From Gemmataceae bacterium (GTDB taxonomy: Bacteria; Planctomycetota; Planctomycetia; Gemmatales; Gemmataceae), in assembly GCA_009692065.1 (NCBI GenBank), contig SHZY01000001.1:34610-98609 (forward strand): DNA of 64,000 nt, given 5' to 3'. A program made the position numbers and the translations under genes. This document shows, piece after piece, positions 26,420 through 35,825 of the stretch. The notes below the pieces were generated by a model that was not told where the DNA came from, did no database searches, and worked only from the letters and a program-made list of their open reading frames with translations. Every line of letters starts with the position of its first letter. Position 1 is the first letter of the stretch.

Positions 26420-27706
26420 ATGGCGGCAAAGATTCACGTCGAACGCATGATGCACCGCAGCAGCATTGCCGTGGCCGGGGAGTCGGCTGCAAGCTATGCG
26501 CTCATCAAACTCATCCCGTCCGGGCTCGGAGGCGCCTCCAAGTCCATGGGATTGAATCTCGCGCTGGTGCTGGACATGTCCGGTTCCATGTACGAGGAAG
26601 ACGGGACCAGCATCTCACGCCTCAAGCGCGTGCAGGACGCGGCCCTCGCGGCCATCCAAAAACTGAAACCCGATGACACACTGACCATCGTCGCCTTCGC
26701 TCACAACGCGCTGATCGTCCTGCCGCTGACACCGCTTTCCGAAAAAGAAAAAATCGAAGACGCCATTCGCAATATCGAAATGTCCGACGTCGATCCAGGC
26801 GGCACCGCCATGAACGACGGCATGAAGCTGGCGCTCGACGAAATCGAAAAGTCGGCCGGCCCCGGCAAGTTGTCGCAGATCGTCGTCCTCACCGACGGCG
26901 AAACCTCCGGCGAGCAGGATTGCCGCGTGCTTGCCGAACGCGCCCACAAGAGCAAAATCCATCTCACGTTGATGGGCGTCGGCATCGACTGGAAGGCAAA
27001 CCTCATCAAGGACCTCGCCAAGATCAGCGAAGGCAAGTGGTACTACATCGACGTCAACCAGGCCGCCGAGGCCGAACGCATTTTCGTCGAGGAATTCGAG
27101 TCTTTGGCCGCCACCGGCTTCATGAACGTCGAGATGCACATCAAGCCGATGAAGGACATCAAGATCAAACGCATTCGCCAGGTGGTTCCGGAAATCAAGG
27201 AGTTGACGACGACGGAACCCGAGGAACGCCACATCGTCGGGCCGCTCGGAACGCTGCAAAAGGATCAGACCGCCCGCTACGTGCTCGATCTGAGCTTGCC
27301 CAAACGGCCCGACGGCAAGTACGTCATCGCGCAGATGGAAATCACCTACGAAGTCGAGGCCGGCACCCGCGAAAGCACCGGGCCAATCCCGATCGAGATG
27401 ACTTATACCGCCGCGGGCCATGGTTATGTCAACGCCGAGGTTATGAAACACATCGACGAGGTGCAGATCTTCGAGTTGAACAAGAATCTGCAAGTCGCCA
27501 TCGCTTCGGAAAACAAAGAAGAAGTGCAGAGGGTGGCTGAGCAGATCGAGGCCAAGGGCCAGCTGATGGGCCCGCGTGCCGCCAAGAAGACGATGCTTGC
27601 GAGGCAAGTGTTGCAAGAGCTAAACGCCGGCGGCCGCGTGTCGAAGAAGACGCAACTCGCGATGGAAGATTCTGCCCGCATGGCGGAAGAGATGCCGTCG
27701 GGCTGA
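26420..27706 (+). CDS. von Willebrand factor A domain protein
   Basis: 428 residues from ATG 26420, preferred because GAGGT lies nine bases upstream; longer frames add unconserved sequence. A complete MIDAS metal site is present: DMSGSMYEE (Asp52), Thr in DVDPGGTAMNDG and VVLTDGETSGEQD. The vWA domain occupies about 45-225; a beta-rich middle and a C-terminal helical region (QVAIASENKEEVQRVAEQIE) follow. No signal peptide or membrane span, so cytoplasmic. Followed by an FHA protein and a zinc-ribbon membrane protein in the same direction, suggesting a phospho-dependent signalling group. Confidence 0.92.
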   Translation: MAAKIHVERMMHRSSIAVAGESAASYALIKLIPSGLGGASKSMGLNLALVLDMSGSMYEEDGTSISRLKRVQDAALAAIQKLKPDDTLTIVAFAHNALIVLPLTPLSEKEKIEDAIRNIEMSDVDPGGTAMNDGMKLALDEIEKSAGPGKLSQIVVLTDGETSGEQDCRVLAERAHKSKIHLTLMGVGIDWKANLIKDLAKISEGKWYYIDVNQAAEAERIFVEEFESLAATGFMNVEMHIKPMKDIKIKRIRQVVPEIKELTTTEPEERHIVGPLGTLQKDQTARYVLDLSLPKRPDGKYVIAQMEITYEVEAGTRESTGPIPIEMTYTAAGHGYVNAEVMKHIDEVQIFELNKNLQVAIASENKEEVQRVAEQIEAKGQLMGPRAAKKTMLARQVLQELNAGGRVSKKTQLAMEDSARMAEEMPSG

Positions 27707-27716
27707 TAATCAGTCC

Positions 27717-27776
27717 TCGTTTAGCGCCCGCCGATTGGCCGACGTGAACGTAAGCCAATGGGCGGGCGCTAAACGA
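27717..27776. repeat. Inverted repeat (CGTTTAGCGCCCGCC family)
   Basis: Outer arms 27717-27732 and 27761-27776 are perfectly complementary; an inner ATTGGC/GCCAAT stem continues the hairpin. Confidence 0.88.
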
Positions 27777-27891
27777 AGACAAGAATCATACGGGGAACTC
27801 AATAACGGCGATGCGCGTCGCCTGGGAAACTGACGCTTTGACGGCCAACCTGGCGCCGCCATAGCTCAATGATGCGGAGGTTACTGTAGCC

Positions 27892-28611
27892 ATGGTGAAA
27901 TGTTTGTTTTGTGGTTTTTCCAACGAAGACGGCGCATTGTTTTGCGAACAGTGCAAGTCGGATATCAGCAACGTGCAGCCGGCGCCAGCGCCGCCGCCCT
28001 TGCCGCCCCCGATGCCGGAATCCATCCCGCCCGCGCCGATGATGGCAGAGGAAGCGCCGGTCATGGCAGCAATCGTGGAGGAAGCGCCGGCAGCCGTAGT
28101 GGTAGTGGCCGGGGCGCCTGCCGCCGAGGTCGTGGCCGAAGCGCCGCCAGCCGAGGTCGTTCCCGAAGCGCCAGCTGCCGAGGTCGTTGTTGAAACGCCG
28201 CCGGCTCCGCCTGCACCGGCCGCTTCGGAAGCCGAAGCCCCCGCCAAACCTGCCGCCGCAACCGGGACTCCGATTCCCGCCGGCGCAACTGTCAAGCTCG
28301 TCGTGCAGCGCGGCCTCAAGATCGGCGAAGAGTACACCCTCTTCGCGGGTGAAAACTTTGTCGGCCGAGCCGACGAAAAACCGGTTGACGTCGATCTGAC
28401 CTTCCAGGAACCCGAGGACCGCGTGTGGTGCTCCCGCCAGCACGCCCTCCTGGTGTACGATGACGCCGCCGGCACGCTCACGGTCGAAGATCTCAACAGC
28501 TCCAACGGGACCTTCGTCAACCGTGAACGCGTTTACCCCGGTCAGCCGCGTCAATTGTTCGTCGGCAACACCGTCCAGATCGGCACCGTGCATATGCGTG
28601 TCAAGGTGTAA
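27892..28611 (+). CDS. Zinc-ribbon plus FHA domain protein
   Basis: 239 residues. N-terminal zinc ribbon VKCLFCGFSNEDGALFCEQC with two CxxC pairs (residues 4-24). A low-complexity Ala/Pro/Glu/Val linker follows (about 30-125), then a C-terminal FHA domain with VGRADEKPVDVDL, SRQHALL and NSSNGTFVN, the residues that bind phosphothreonine. Likely a cytoplasmic adaptor reading phosphorylated partners; the kinase at 8.7 kb shows that such phosphorylation exists in this organism. GGAGG lies 11 bp before the ATG. Confidence 0.93.
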   Translation: MVKCLFCGFSNEDGALFCEQCKSDISNVQPAPAPPPLPPPMPESIPPAPMMAEEAPVMAAIVEEAPAAVVVVAGAPAAEVVAEAPPAEVVPEAPAAEVVVETPPAPPAPAASEAEAPAKPAAATGTPIPAGATVKLVVQRGLKIGEEYTLFAGENFVGRADEKPVDVDLTFQEPEDRVWCSRQHALLVYDDAAGTLTVEDLNSSNGTFVNRERVYPGQPRQLFVGNTVQIGTVHMRVKV

Positions 28612-28621
28612 CCGCTCAAGA

Positions 28622-28712
28622 TAGTGCGCAGTGGGCAGTAGCCAGTGGGCTGTACCGAATCGGCAGAACTCTGCCACCCATTCGGGAGACTGTCCACTGC
28701 ACACTGCCCACT
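28622..28712. repeat. Nested inverted repeat (CAGTGGGCAGT family)
   Basis: Outer arms of CAGTGGGCAGT-type units (28627 and the complement ending at about 28712), and an inner CCGAAT/ATTCGG stem. It lies in the frame upstream of the next gene and would be translated if an upstream start were used. Confidence 0.82.
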
Positions 28713-28738
28713 TTCGCTTTATGGCAAGGATCATGCCT

Positions 28739-31447
28739 ATGAGCTTGGTGTGTGGGCAATGTTCACGCGTCAATCCGCCCGAGGCGGCGTATTGCTACCA
28801 TGACGGCGCCGCGCTGGCGGGCCGGGCCGGCGGGCCGATCAACGCGGGCGCCGCCCCGTTCCCCAATCAGTTCGTCTTCCCCAATGGCCAGGCGTGCCGA
28901 AACTTCGACCAGCTCGCCATGGCCTGCCAGCAAAACTGGCCCGCCGCCATTGACCTGTTGCAAAAGGGCTTTCTCGGCTCGTTCTTCGGCGGCATGGGGC
29001 GCGTCGATCTCGCCTCGGCTGCCCAGGACGCCGCCAAGTTCCCCGACATCGATCGCGGTCTCGATCAACTGCTCGCCAAGCTCCCCAGCCAGGTCGTCCA
29101 GGAGCCTAAGCTGCAGGCCGAGCCCAGCACGATCAACCTTGGCCAAATCAAGATCAACGAAAACCGCGCGACCGAGCTGCACTTGAGCAACCTCGGCATG
29201 CGGCTCCTCTACGGCACCGTCACCTCCGACTGCAAATGGCTCACGCTAGGCGACGCGCCGGGACACCCGGAGAAGCTGTTCCAGTTCGGCGCCGATTCGG
29301 TCATTCCGGTGCAAGTGCGCGGCCAGCATCTCCGCGCTGGCACGAAGCCGGTCGAAGGGCAATTGATCGTCGATTCCAACGGCGGCACCGTGAGCGTGAC
29401 GGTGAGGGCCGATGTGCCGATCACCCCCTACCCGGGCGGCCTGTTCGCCGGCGCCGTCACCCCCCGGCAGATTGCCGAGAAGGCCAAGGCCAACCCCAAG
29501 GCCGCCGGCCCGTGCTTCGAGAACGGCGACGTCGCCAGGTGGTATGCCGCCAACGGCTGGGCCTATCCCGTGCAAGGACCAACCATGTCCGGCATGGGAG
29601 GCATCCAGCAATTCTTCGAGGCGCTCGGCGTTGCCAAGGCGCCCAAGGTCACGTTCTCGCCCCAATCGCTCGATCTACAAGGCGCCGTCGGCAAGACCCT
29701 CTCGGCGACCGTCGAAGTCAGCACCGCCGACAAGAAGGTCGTCTACGGCTGGGCCACCTGCGATCAGCCGTGGGTGGAAGTCGGCAAGACCAAGGTGACC
29801 GGCAAGACGGCGATCATCCCCATCACCATTCACGTTCCTTCCCCCTGCCCGCCCACCCTGCAAGCCACGCTAAACGTGGTCGGCAACGGCAACCAAAAAC
29901 GCGCGTTGCGTCTTAAAGTCGCCGTGTCCGGCGGCAAGGCCGGCGTGGTCCTGAAGGAGCAGGAAAAGGTCTACCAATCACTGGAGATCCTGGACGACGA
30001 TGTTCCCGCCGCCGCGATTCTGGAGGCATCGACCCCCGCGGGGATTAGCGCGCCCGCTCCGGCTCCATTCGCCTTCCAGGAAGCGAACACCAGCGCGCCG
30101 CCATCGGCCCCGCGGCCTCAAGAAGCGTCCCCCTTCGCCATCACCGCAGATGCGCCCGGCGTCCGGTCCGTACCCCTGGCGCCGGGCACCAGGTCGGCAG
30201 CCGGCGGCTCAATGGTCATGCGCCTCGCGATGCACGCCCTCCCCGTCGGCGTGCTCGGCTTCTTTCTGTTGCTTCTGCTCGCGCACGACGTCTATATCTT
30301 CTTCGCGGGCGCGCCCAACCTCGTCGATGGCGGCGACATCGATCTGCGCCCGTTCGTCAAGATCGTCTTCGACGAGGGCCGCGGCGTCGATGGCTACACC
30401 GACAGCATGAACTTCGCCGTCCACAAGATTGACCCCGAGGACAAGGATTATGACGTCAAGCTGAACTGGTATGTAAACGGCTTCGGCAACAGCACCGTCA
30501 TCAATGTGGACGGTAAAGACAACATGTTTGGCGACGTGCCCACCGGCGGGACTTGGGCGGGAGACTCCAAGAAGGGAGGCAAGGTGCTCGACAAACTCGG
30601 CGGAAAAAAACGCACTTGGGACATCAAGGGGGTCTTGGTCACACAGACCGTCACGATCGTCCCCAGCGATCCCGTCGAGGTGAAGAACGGCGAGTACAAA
30701 CGCTTGCTCAACACTTGCCTGGTCAAGTACAAGATCGAGAACAAGGGGGTGAAAAAGTACACCATTGGCCTGCGCGTCCTCATGGACACGTGTATTGGCG
30801 AGAAAGACGACGTGCCGTTCATGCTTCCAGGCATCAATGAGCCGGTCTCGACCAGGAAAGAGTTCAAAGGGAATAAGGTGCCCGACTTCGTGCAGATAAT
30901 CGAGAAAATAAGCGTCCGCGATCCTGGCATTGTCGTTCATCTTGGCCTGCGCATCAGCGACAAGCTGGAAGCGCCAAGTCGGTTCAAACTCACACGATAT
31001 AACAAAGTATTCCTGAAGAAATGGGAAGTGCAGCTCGAGGACCAGCGCGACGATTCCTCGGTAGTTTTGTACTGGGACCCGATCGAAATCGAGCTCGGGA
31101 AATCGCGGACCCTGGCCTTCACTTTCGGGCTCGGCAGCATAACGGCGGACGACAAGCTCGGCGTCACCGTCGGCGGCTCGCCGTATAAAGGGGGCGAGTT
31201 GACAGTCGTCGCCCTCGTCTCGGATAAGGACGCCAAGACGGCAACCCTGAAACTGCCTGCGGGTCTGACGCACCTGGAACCCAGCAAGGAAACCCAGGAA
31301 GTGACTCCGGTTCGCGGCCGGCCCAGCCCTGTAACCTGGCGCGTCCGCGCCGACCAGGAGGGCAAACATGACCTCAGAGTGATCCTCAACAGCGGGCCGC
31401 AGCGCGTGCACCGCGTCACGATCACGGCGAAATCGTTGTTCAATTGA
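28739..31447 (+). CDS. Zinc-ribbon, single-span membrane protein with large extracytoplasmic-type domain
   Basis: Function unknown. 902 residues from ATG 28739, chosen for AAGGA eight bases upstream; upstream in-frame codons are repeat DNA. N-terminal zinc ribbon SLVCGQCSRVNPPEAAYCYHDG. About 110-390 holds two beta-sandwich-like segments (INLGQIKINENRATELHLSN; VEVSTADKKVVYGWATCDQP) resembling DUF11/Ig-like repeats. A Pro/Ala linker precedes one membrane span near 492-521 (LPVGVLGFFLLLLLAHDVYI). The remaining 380 residues are a beta-rich domain (TVTIVPSDPVEVKNGEYKRL) that looks extracytoplasmic. Third member of the vWA/FHA group. Confidence 0.82.
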   Translation: MSLVCGQCSRVNPPEAAYCYHDGAALAGRAGGPINAGAAPFPNQFVFPNGQACRNFDQLAMACQQNWPAAIDLLQKGFLGSFFGGMGRVDLASAAQDAAKFPDIDRGLDQLLAKLPSQVVQEPKLQAEPSTINLGQIKINENRATELHLSNLGMRLLYGTVTSDCKWLTLGDAPGHPEKLFQFGADSVIPVQVRGQHLRAGTKPVEGQLIVDSNGGTVSVTVRADVPITPYPGGLFAGAVTPRQIAEKAKANPKAAGPCFENGDVARWYAANGWAYPVQGPTMSGMGGIQQFFEALGVAKAPKVTFSPQSLDLQGAVGKTLSATVEVSTADKKVVYGWATCDQPWVEVGKTKVTGKTAIIPITIHVPSPCPPTLQATLNVVGNGNQKRALRLKVAVSGGKAGVVLKEQEKVYQSLEILDDDVPAAAILEASTPAGISAPAPAPFAFQEANTSAPPSAPRPQEASPFAITADAPGVRSVPLAPGTRSAAGGSMVMRLAMHALPVGVLGFFLLLLLAHDVYIFFAGAPNLVDGGDIDLRPFVKIVFDEGRGVDGYTDSMNFAVHKIDPEDKDYDVKLNWYVNGFGNSTVINVDGKDNMFGDVPTGGTWAGDSKKGGKVLDKLGGKKRTWDIKGVLVTQTVTIVPSDPVEVKNGEYKRLLNTCLVKYKIENKGVKKYTIGLRVLMDTCIGEKDDVPFMLPGINEPVSTRKEFKGNKVPDFVQIIEKISVRDPGIVVHLGLRISDKLEAPSRFKLTRYNKVFLKKWEVQLEDQRDDSSVVLYWDPIEIELGKSRTLAFTFGLGSITADDKLGVTVGGSPYKGGELTVVALVSDKDAKTATLKLPAGLTHLEPSKETQEVTPVRGRPSPVTWRVRADQEGKHDLRVILNSGPQRVHRVTITAKSLFN

Positions 31448-31488
31448 GCCGCTTTCGGCGTAGTATGCTACGCCGCGAGTGACTAAAC

Positions 31489-32121
31489 TCACTCCACCAC
31501 CACCTCATCCGGCTTCGGCTTCTCGATGAACTTCTTGAAGCAAAAAATGCCCGCCCCCCAGATTACTCCGAGCAGGATAATCGTCGACCACATGCGCAAC
31601 GCCTCGGTGTCGAACATGACAATCCAGGTGTCGCCAGCCACCCAGTAAGGAACGTAGATGGCATTGATGAGCATGCCGATCAGGAACACAAAACTGAAGA
31701 AGGCCGAGCCGAGCGCCGGCCCAAGATACTTGAGATGCTGCTGGAGGCTGATGCCGATGGTCTTTTCCGTCTTGCCCCATTGCCGCGTCAGCGTGTTGTA
31801 ACCGCACTCCAGACAGATAATGGCGTGCTCGTTTTCCATCTCGTGGGTGCAGTTGGGGCAGCGCGGCACCAATTCGACATTCTTGACGCCGTAGGGATCC
31901 GGATCGGCGTCGTATTCGCTGCGTACAGGCTGGGGCTGCGGGTCAACCTTGGCGTCGGCGGCCTTGACGCTGGTGGACTTGGTATCTTTCGCCTCCGCCG
32001 CCGCTGGCACGACGAACGGCTTCGTGCAGAACGGGCACTTGATCTTCTTGCCCTGCACATCAGTTTTCGGCTTGAATTTCTTCTCGCACTCAGGACAGGT
32101 CACCACCGCGCTGGCAGCCAT
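31489..32121 (-). CDS. Double zinc-ribbon membrane protein
   Basis: 210 residues, function unknown. First zinc ribbon VVTCPECEKKFKPKTD with KIKCPFCTKPF (residues 7-36), a charged linker, second ribbon RCPNCTHEMENEHAIICLEC (about 88-108), then two membrane spans (about 135-157 and 175-195), ending in a short charged tail with EKPKPDEVVVE. Convergent with the preceding gene, 42 bp apart. Confidence 0.8.
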   Translation of the reverse strand: MAASAVVTCPECEKKFKPKTDVQGKKIKCPFCTKPFVVPAAAEAKDTKSTSVKAADAKVDPQPQPVRSEYDADPDPYGVKNVELVPRCPNCTHEMENEHAIICLECGYNTLTRQWGKTEKTIGISLQQHLKYLGPALGSAFFSFVFLIGMLINAIYVPYWVAGDTWIVMFDTEALRMWSTIILLGVIWGAGIFCFKKFIEKPKPDEVVVE

Positions 32122-32139
32122 GATAATAGACCTCCAAAG

Positions 32140-32168
32140 CCCAGGGGCGAACGAAGTGAGCCCCTGGG
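32140..32168. repeat. Short inverted repeat (CCCAGGGGC)
   Basis: 9-bp arms at 32140-32148 and 32160-32168, in the leader of the zinc-ribbon gene. Confidence 0.7.
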
Positions 32169-32197
32169 ATCAAGGTTATCCCTGCCGAGTTGCCTTG

Positions 32198-34603
32198 TCA
32201 ACGCTTTCGCGGCCGAACCAGGCCGACGGCAATGAAGTCGTCGTCGTTGCCGAGAAACTCGATCTCGAGATGTTCAGGCAACGCCGCCAGAAGCTCGTGC
32301 AGCGATCTTTCGCGACGCACGAAGATCAGGGCTTTGCCATGCTTGGCCAAATCGTGCATGAGCTGCGTAAGTTCCGCCGGCGTGTAGCTTTCGACGTCGC
32401 TGCGCTGCGAGTAGAAGGCGACCGAGTCCCAGCGCTTGGGATAGCTGAGGATCGGCAGTTCCTCTTCTTGTTCGTAGGCCGAGGATATCTCGACCTGCCG
32501 GCGCAAACCGAAGCGGTGATGATAGTCCGGCAGCCACAAGGTTTGGCTGATGCCGAGAAAGAGACAGACGACGCTGCCGCACGCCGTCCAGGGAGCCCAC
32601 GCAGGCATGCACGCCGGCGCACACAGGGCGGCGCCGCCCACAGCGACGAAGAGTGCGGCCACGAGGCCGGCCCCAGGCCAGGCCCACAACCCGCTGAGCC
32701 CGGACGCAAGGCTGACCGTCACTCCCATCAGCACGGTCGCGAGGTGGAGCCGTAGCGCCCAACGTTGACCGTGCCCATGGCCAACCACGGATCGTTCGCG
32801 AACCGCTTGCAACCAGCGCAGCCAGGGGAGCCCGTGCGTGACGAACGTGCCGAGCACCAATGCCAGCAGGGGAAACGCCGGCAGGATGTAACCCGGACGC
32901 TTGCAGCCGGATGCCGAAAAAAACAAGACGCACCAAAGGAAAGCGAGGACGAAAACGCCCAGCGCCGCCGGCCGACGCTTCCCCATGCGCTGCGATCGGC
33001 GCGCCAGATACGGCAACAACGGCACCAAGAGCAATGTCCAAGGCAACATGCCCAGGAGCAGGCTCGGCACGTAGAACCAGGCCGGCTTCTCGTGATCCAA
33101 GGGCGCGAGATAGCGTGTGAGGTTGTGCAGCCAGAAGAACGTCCCGGCCGCGCCGGGCGCCTGCCAGGCCATCACCACGAACCACGGCCCGGCCACCAGC
33201 AGCACGATGCCCAGATAGATGCAGCATTCAACTTTCGACAATAATCGGCAACGTCGATCCAGAAACGCCAGCGCCAAGAGCGGCACGGCAATCAACAGCA
33301 GCGCCACCGGGCCTTTCGTCAGAATTCCCAGCGCGCAGGCATGCGCAGCCAGGATGAGCCAGCGCAGGCGCCCCTCGGTAAGCGCGAGGTGCCCGCATGC
33401 CAGGCCGGCGAGAACGCACACACACAGCAATCCGTCCATCGTCAACATGCCGGAAAGGTAAAGAAACCGGGCCGACAGCGTGAGGATCGAGCCGCTGACC
33501 ATCCCCGGCCAAAAGCCAAGCGTGCGCCATCCCCATCCGAACGTGATCGCCACGCAGCCGATGCCGGCAAGACAAGGGATGAGCCGCGCCGCCCAATCGT
33601 GGACGCCGAAGATCTGATAGCTCGCCATGACGAGCCAGTACAAGAGCGGCGGCTTCTGCCAGTAGTCCTCGCCGTGCAAGACAGGCGTCAGCAGGCGCCC
33701 CTCCAGCAACATCTGCCGCGGAATCTCGGCATAGCGTGCCTCCTCCGGCTCCAGGAGCGCGTGGTCGAGCCGGGCGAAAAAGAGAACGCTCGTGACGAGT
33801 AACAGTCCGAGCGTCAACAGCATCTTCATCGGCATGCCCTGATCCCGCAGCGCAAGCAAGGAGGCACCCGCTTGCCTTGCTTGCGCTGCGGGATCAGAAG
33901 TCCCCGGGAACATCACCTTCATCCACCAGAACGGCAAGAGCGCGTTGAGCGTGCGCGGGATATCGCCGAGCGACACTTTGCTTTCGCCGCGTTGCCTCGG
34001 CCGATGACGCACCGCGACCTCCGCAACGGCAAGATGGTGTGCGCGGGCCTTGGTCAGCATCTCCGTGTTGACGAAGAAGCCGGCCGTGTCCGGAAGGATT
34101 TTCGCCAGGGCGTCGCGGCGAAATACTTTCAGGGCGCAGTCGATGTCGCGGACCCTTGTGCCGAGCAGACAGCGTGCGAGCAAGTTGTAGCCGCGCGAGT
34201 AGAACTTGCGTAACCACGAGTCCTGCCGATCCACGCGGTAACCGACGGCGATCGGATTCTGTTCGGTCAAGGGGAGCAAGAGAGCCAGATCGTCGAGATG
34301 AAATTGGCAATCAGCGTCGGTGAAGGCGATGCGCTGGCCTCGCGCGGCCGCGAAACCGGTGCGCAAGGCGGCGCCGTAGCCTCGATTGACGTCGTGGCGC
34401 ACCAGGCGCACACAGCCCTGGGTGCAAGTCGCCTCTTCGACCAGAGCCGACGTCCGGTCGCTGCTGCCGTCATCGACGACGATAATCTCGTAGGTAACGC
34501 CAAGACGGCGCAGCGCCTCATCAGCCTCGGCAACCGCCTGAGCGATGCCGGCTTCTTCATTGTAGGCGGGCAGAATCAGCGACAGATCGCAGACGTCATC
34601 CAT
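32198..34603 (-). CDS. Fused GT2 glycosyltransferase and GT39/ArnT-like membrane glycosyltransferase
   Basis: 801 residues, apparently two genes joined. Residues 1-235: GT2 (polyprenyl-phosphate sugar synthase type) with LILPAYNEEAGIAQ, VVDDGSSDRTS, the metal-binding FTDADCQF, and GYRVDRQDSW. From about 257, MPMKMLLTLGLLLV begins an ArnT/dolichyl-phosphate-mannose-type enzyme with LEPEEARYAEIPRQML and many membrane spans. Together they could make a lipid-linked sugar and transfer it to an envelope acceptor. The joining linker (about 237-254) is encoded by a perfect 20-bp inverted repeat of the intergenic kind. GAGGAG lies eight bases before the ATG. Confidence 0.9.
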   Translation of the reverse strand: MDDVCDLSLILPAYNEEAGIAQAVAEADEALRRLGVTYEIIVVDDGSSDRTSALVEEATCTQGCVRLVRHDVNRGYGAALRTGFAAARGQRIAFTDADCQFHLDDLALLLPLTEQNPIAVGYRVDRQDSWLRKFYSRGYNLLARCLLGTRVRDIDCALKVFRRDALAKILPDTAGFFVNTEMLTKARAHHLAVAEVAVRHRPRQRGESKVSLGDIPRTLNALLPFWWMKVMFPGTSDPAAQARQAGASLLALRDQGMPMKMLLTLGLLLVTSVLFFARLDHALLEPEEARYAEIPRQMLLEGRLLTPVLHGEDYWQKPPLLYWLVMASYQIFGVHDWAARLIPCLAGIGCVAITFGWGWRTLGFWPGMVSGSILTLSARFLYLSGMLTMDGLLCVCVLAGLACGHLALTEGRLRWLILAAHACALGILTKGPVALLLIAVPLLALAFLDRRCRLLSKVECCIYLGIVLLVAGPWFVVMAWQAPGAAGTFFWLHNLTRYLAPLDHEKPAWFYVPSLLLGMLPWTLLLVPLLPYLARRSQRMGKRRPAALGVFVLAFLWCVLFFSASGCKRPGYILPAFPLLALVLGTFVTHGLPWLRWLQAVRERSVVGHGHGQRWALRLHLATVLMGVTVSLASGLSGLWAWPGAGLVAALFVAVGGAALCAPACMPAWAPWTACGSVVCLFLGISQTLWLPDYHHRFGLRRQVEISSAYEQEEELPILSYPKRWDSVAFYSQRSDVESYTPAELTQLMHDLAKHGKALIFVRRERSLHELLAALPEHLEIEFLGNDDDFIAVGLVRPRKR
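33841..33895. repeat. Perfect 20-bp inverted repeat inside the glycosyltransferase fusion
   Basis: Arms GATCCCGCAGCGCAAGCAAG (33841-33860) and complement (33876-33895), 15-base loop. It lies exactly at the boundary of the two enzyme domains and resembles intergenic hairpins elsewhere (10978). Confidence 0.93.
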
Positions 34604-34679
34604 GACAGGGACTCCTCTTTAGCGTCCGCTATCATGCGTTGAAATGGAGGGGGAAGTCAAGAGGGAGTGGGGTCGCGAC

Positions 34680-34708
34680 CCCCAGGAATCGCTTCGCTCA
34701 TCCTGGGG
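34680..34708. repeat. Short inverted repeat (CCCCAGGA)
   Basis: 8-bp arms at 34680-34687 and 34701-34708, loop with CGCTTCGCTCA; between the fusion gene and the DHH gene. Its phrase GAATCGCTTCGCTCATC resembles the arms at 35704. Confidence 0.65.
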
Positions 34709-34721
34709 CTTGGCGCGGTTT

Positions 34722-35693
34722 TTACAACGCCTGCCTGATCGCATCGAGCACCCGTTTTTGTGCGTCCGCCATGGTCCCCTGCAAGGTAGCGCCGGAGGCA
34801 AGGGCATGGCCGCCGCCGTCAAACTGTTGGGCGATCCTGGCGACATCGACGCGGCGCGAGCGAAAGCTGACCTTGATGCCGCCGGCCGGTTGTTCGAGGA
34901 AGAGCACGCCGACCTCGACCCCCATAACGCTGCGCGTGTAGCCGACGGCGTCTTCGGTGTCCTGCGGAATCGCGCCGGTTTTCTCGTAGTCGTCCCTGAA
35001 CACCTCGGCGTACGCGATTTTTCCGTCCTCGATCACGCGCATGCGCTGCAGCACCAGGCCAAGCAGATTGAGGCGTGCGGCGGTATTCTGCTCGTAGATG
35101 GCGTCATAGAGGTACGTTGGGTCGGCCCCCGCACGCGTCAGCTTCTCGGCGAGCACAAACGTGGCCGACGTCGTGTTCTTGTGACGGAACCAGCCGGTGT
35201 CGGTAGCGAGGGCCGCAAAGAGACACGATGCCGCCTTGCGCGACAGTTGCTGTCCGAGCGCCTGTACCAATTCATAGACGAGCCGGCCGGTCGCTTCCGA
35301 GGAGGTGTCCTTGAGGAGGATGCCGCCGAGATCGTCCTGCGTCACATGATGATCGACGCAGACCTTCTTCGCCGTCGACTTCTTCATCCAGTCACCGAAG
35401 TCGCCGAGCTGGTTCCACGTGCCCGTGTCGAGAACGACGATCACCTCGACATCGCGATGCGCTTCACCTGGCGGCGTGAAGTGGCCGATGCGCCGCTCCG
35501 GATCGAGAAACGTATAGCGCGGCGGCCAGCTGCTGGCGATCACCATCTGCACCTGCCGGCCCATGCCTTCGAGCGCATCCGCGAGCGCAAGCTGCGAGCC
35601 GAGGCCGTCGGGATCCGGACGAACGTGCGTGGTGATGAGGAATCGCTGGTGCTTGCGAACGAGATCGACGAAGGGGGACCAATCGATAGGCAT
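34722..35693 (-). CDS. DHH-family phosphoesterase (NrnA type: nanoRNase / pAp phosphatase)
   Basis: Degrades short oligoribonucleotides and 3'-phosphoadenosine 5'-phosphate in related enzymes. 323 residues from ATG 35693, normal for the family; a longer frame to 35906 runs through repeat DNA. Motifs: ITTHVRPDPDGLGSQLAL (metal ligands His/Asp), VVLDTGTWNQ, VDHHVTQDD, and the C-terminal DHHA1 end RIAQQFDGGGHALASG. All catalytic positions are present. Confidence 0.93.
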   Translation of the reverse strand: MPIDWSPFVDLVRKHQRFLITTHVRPDPDGLGSQLALADALEGMGRQVQMVIASSWPPRYTFLDPERRIGHFTPPGEAHRDVEVIVVLDTGTWNQLGDFGDWMKKSTAKKVCVDHHVTQDDLGGILLKDTSSEATGRLVYELVQALGQQLSRKAASCLFAALATDTGWFRHKNTTSATFVLAEKLTRAGADPTYLYDAIYEQNTAARLNLLGLVLQRMRVIEDGKIAYAEVFRDDYEKTGAIPQDTEDAVGYTRSVMGVEVGVLFLEQPAGGIKVSFRSRRVDVARIAQQFDGGGHALASGATLQGTMADAQKRVLDAIRQAL

Positions 35694-35703
35694 TTCGTTT
35701 TCC

Positions 35704-35785
35704 AAGCCGCAGGATGAGCGCAGCGATCCCTGGGGGGTGCGAGGCACAATACCCCGGCGAATCGCTGCGCTCATCGCGGGGCTTG
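35704..35785. repeat. Inverted repeat (GATGAGCGCAGCGAT core)
   Basis: Arms share the 15-base core GATGAGCGCAGCGAT (35713) and its complement (about 35762-35776), with AAGCC/GGCTT outer ends and interrupted pairing between. Upstream of the DHH gene. Confidence 0.75.
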
Positions 35786-35825
35786 CATTTATTCTACACA
35801 ATCCAAACACGCCGATGATCGCCAG

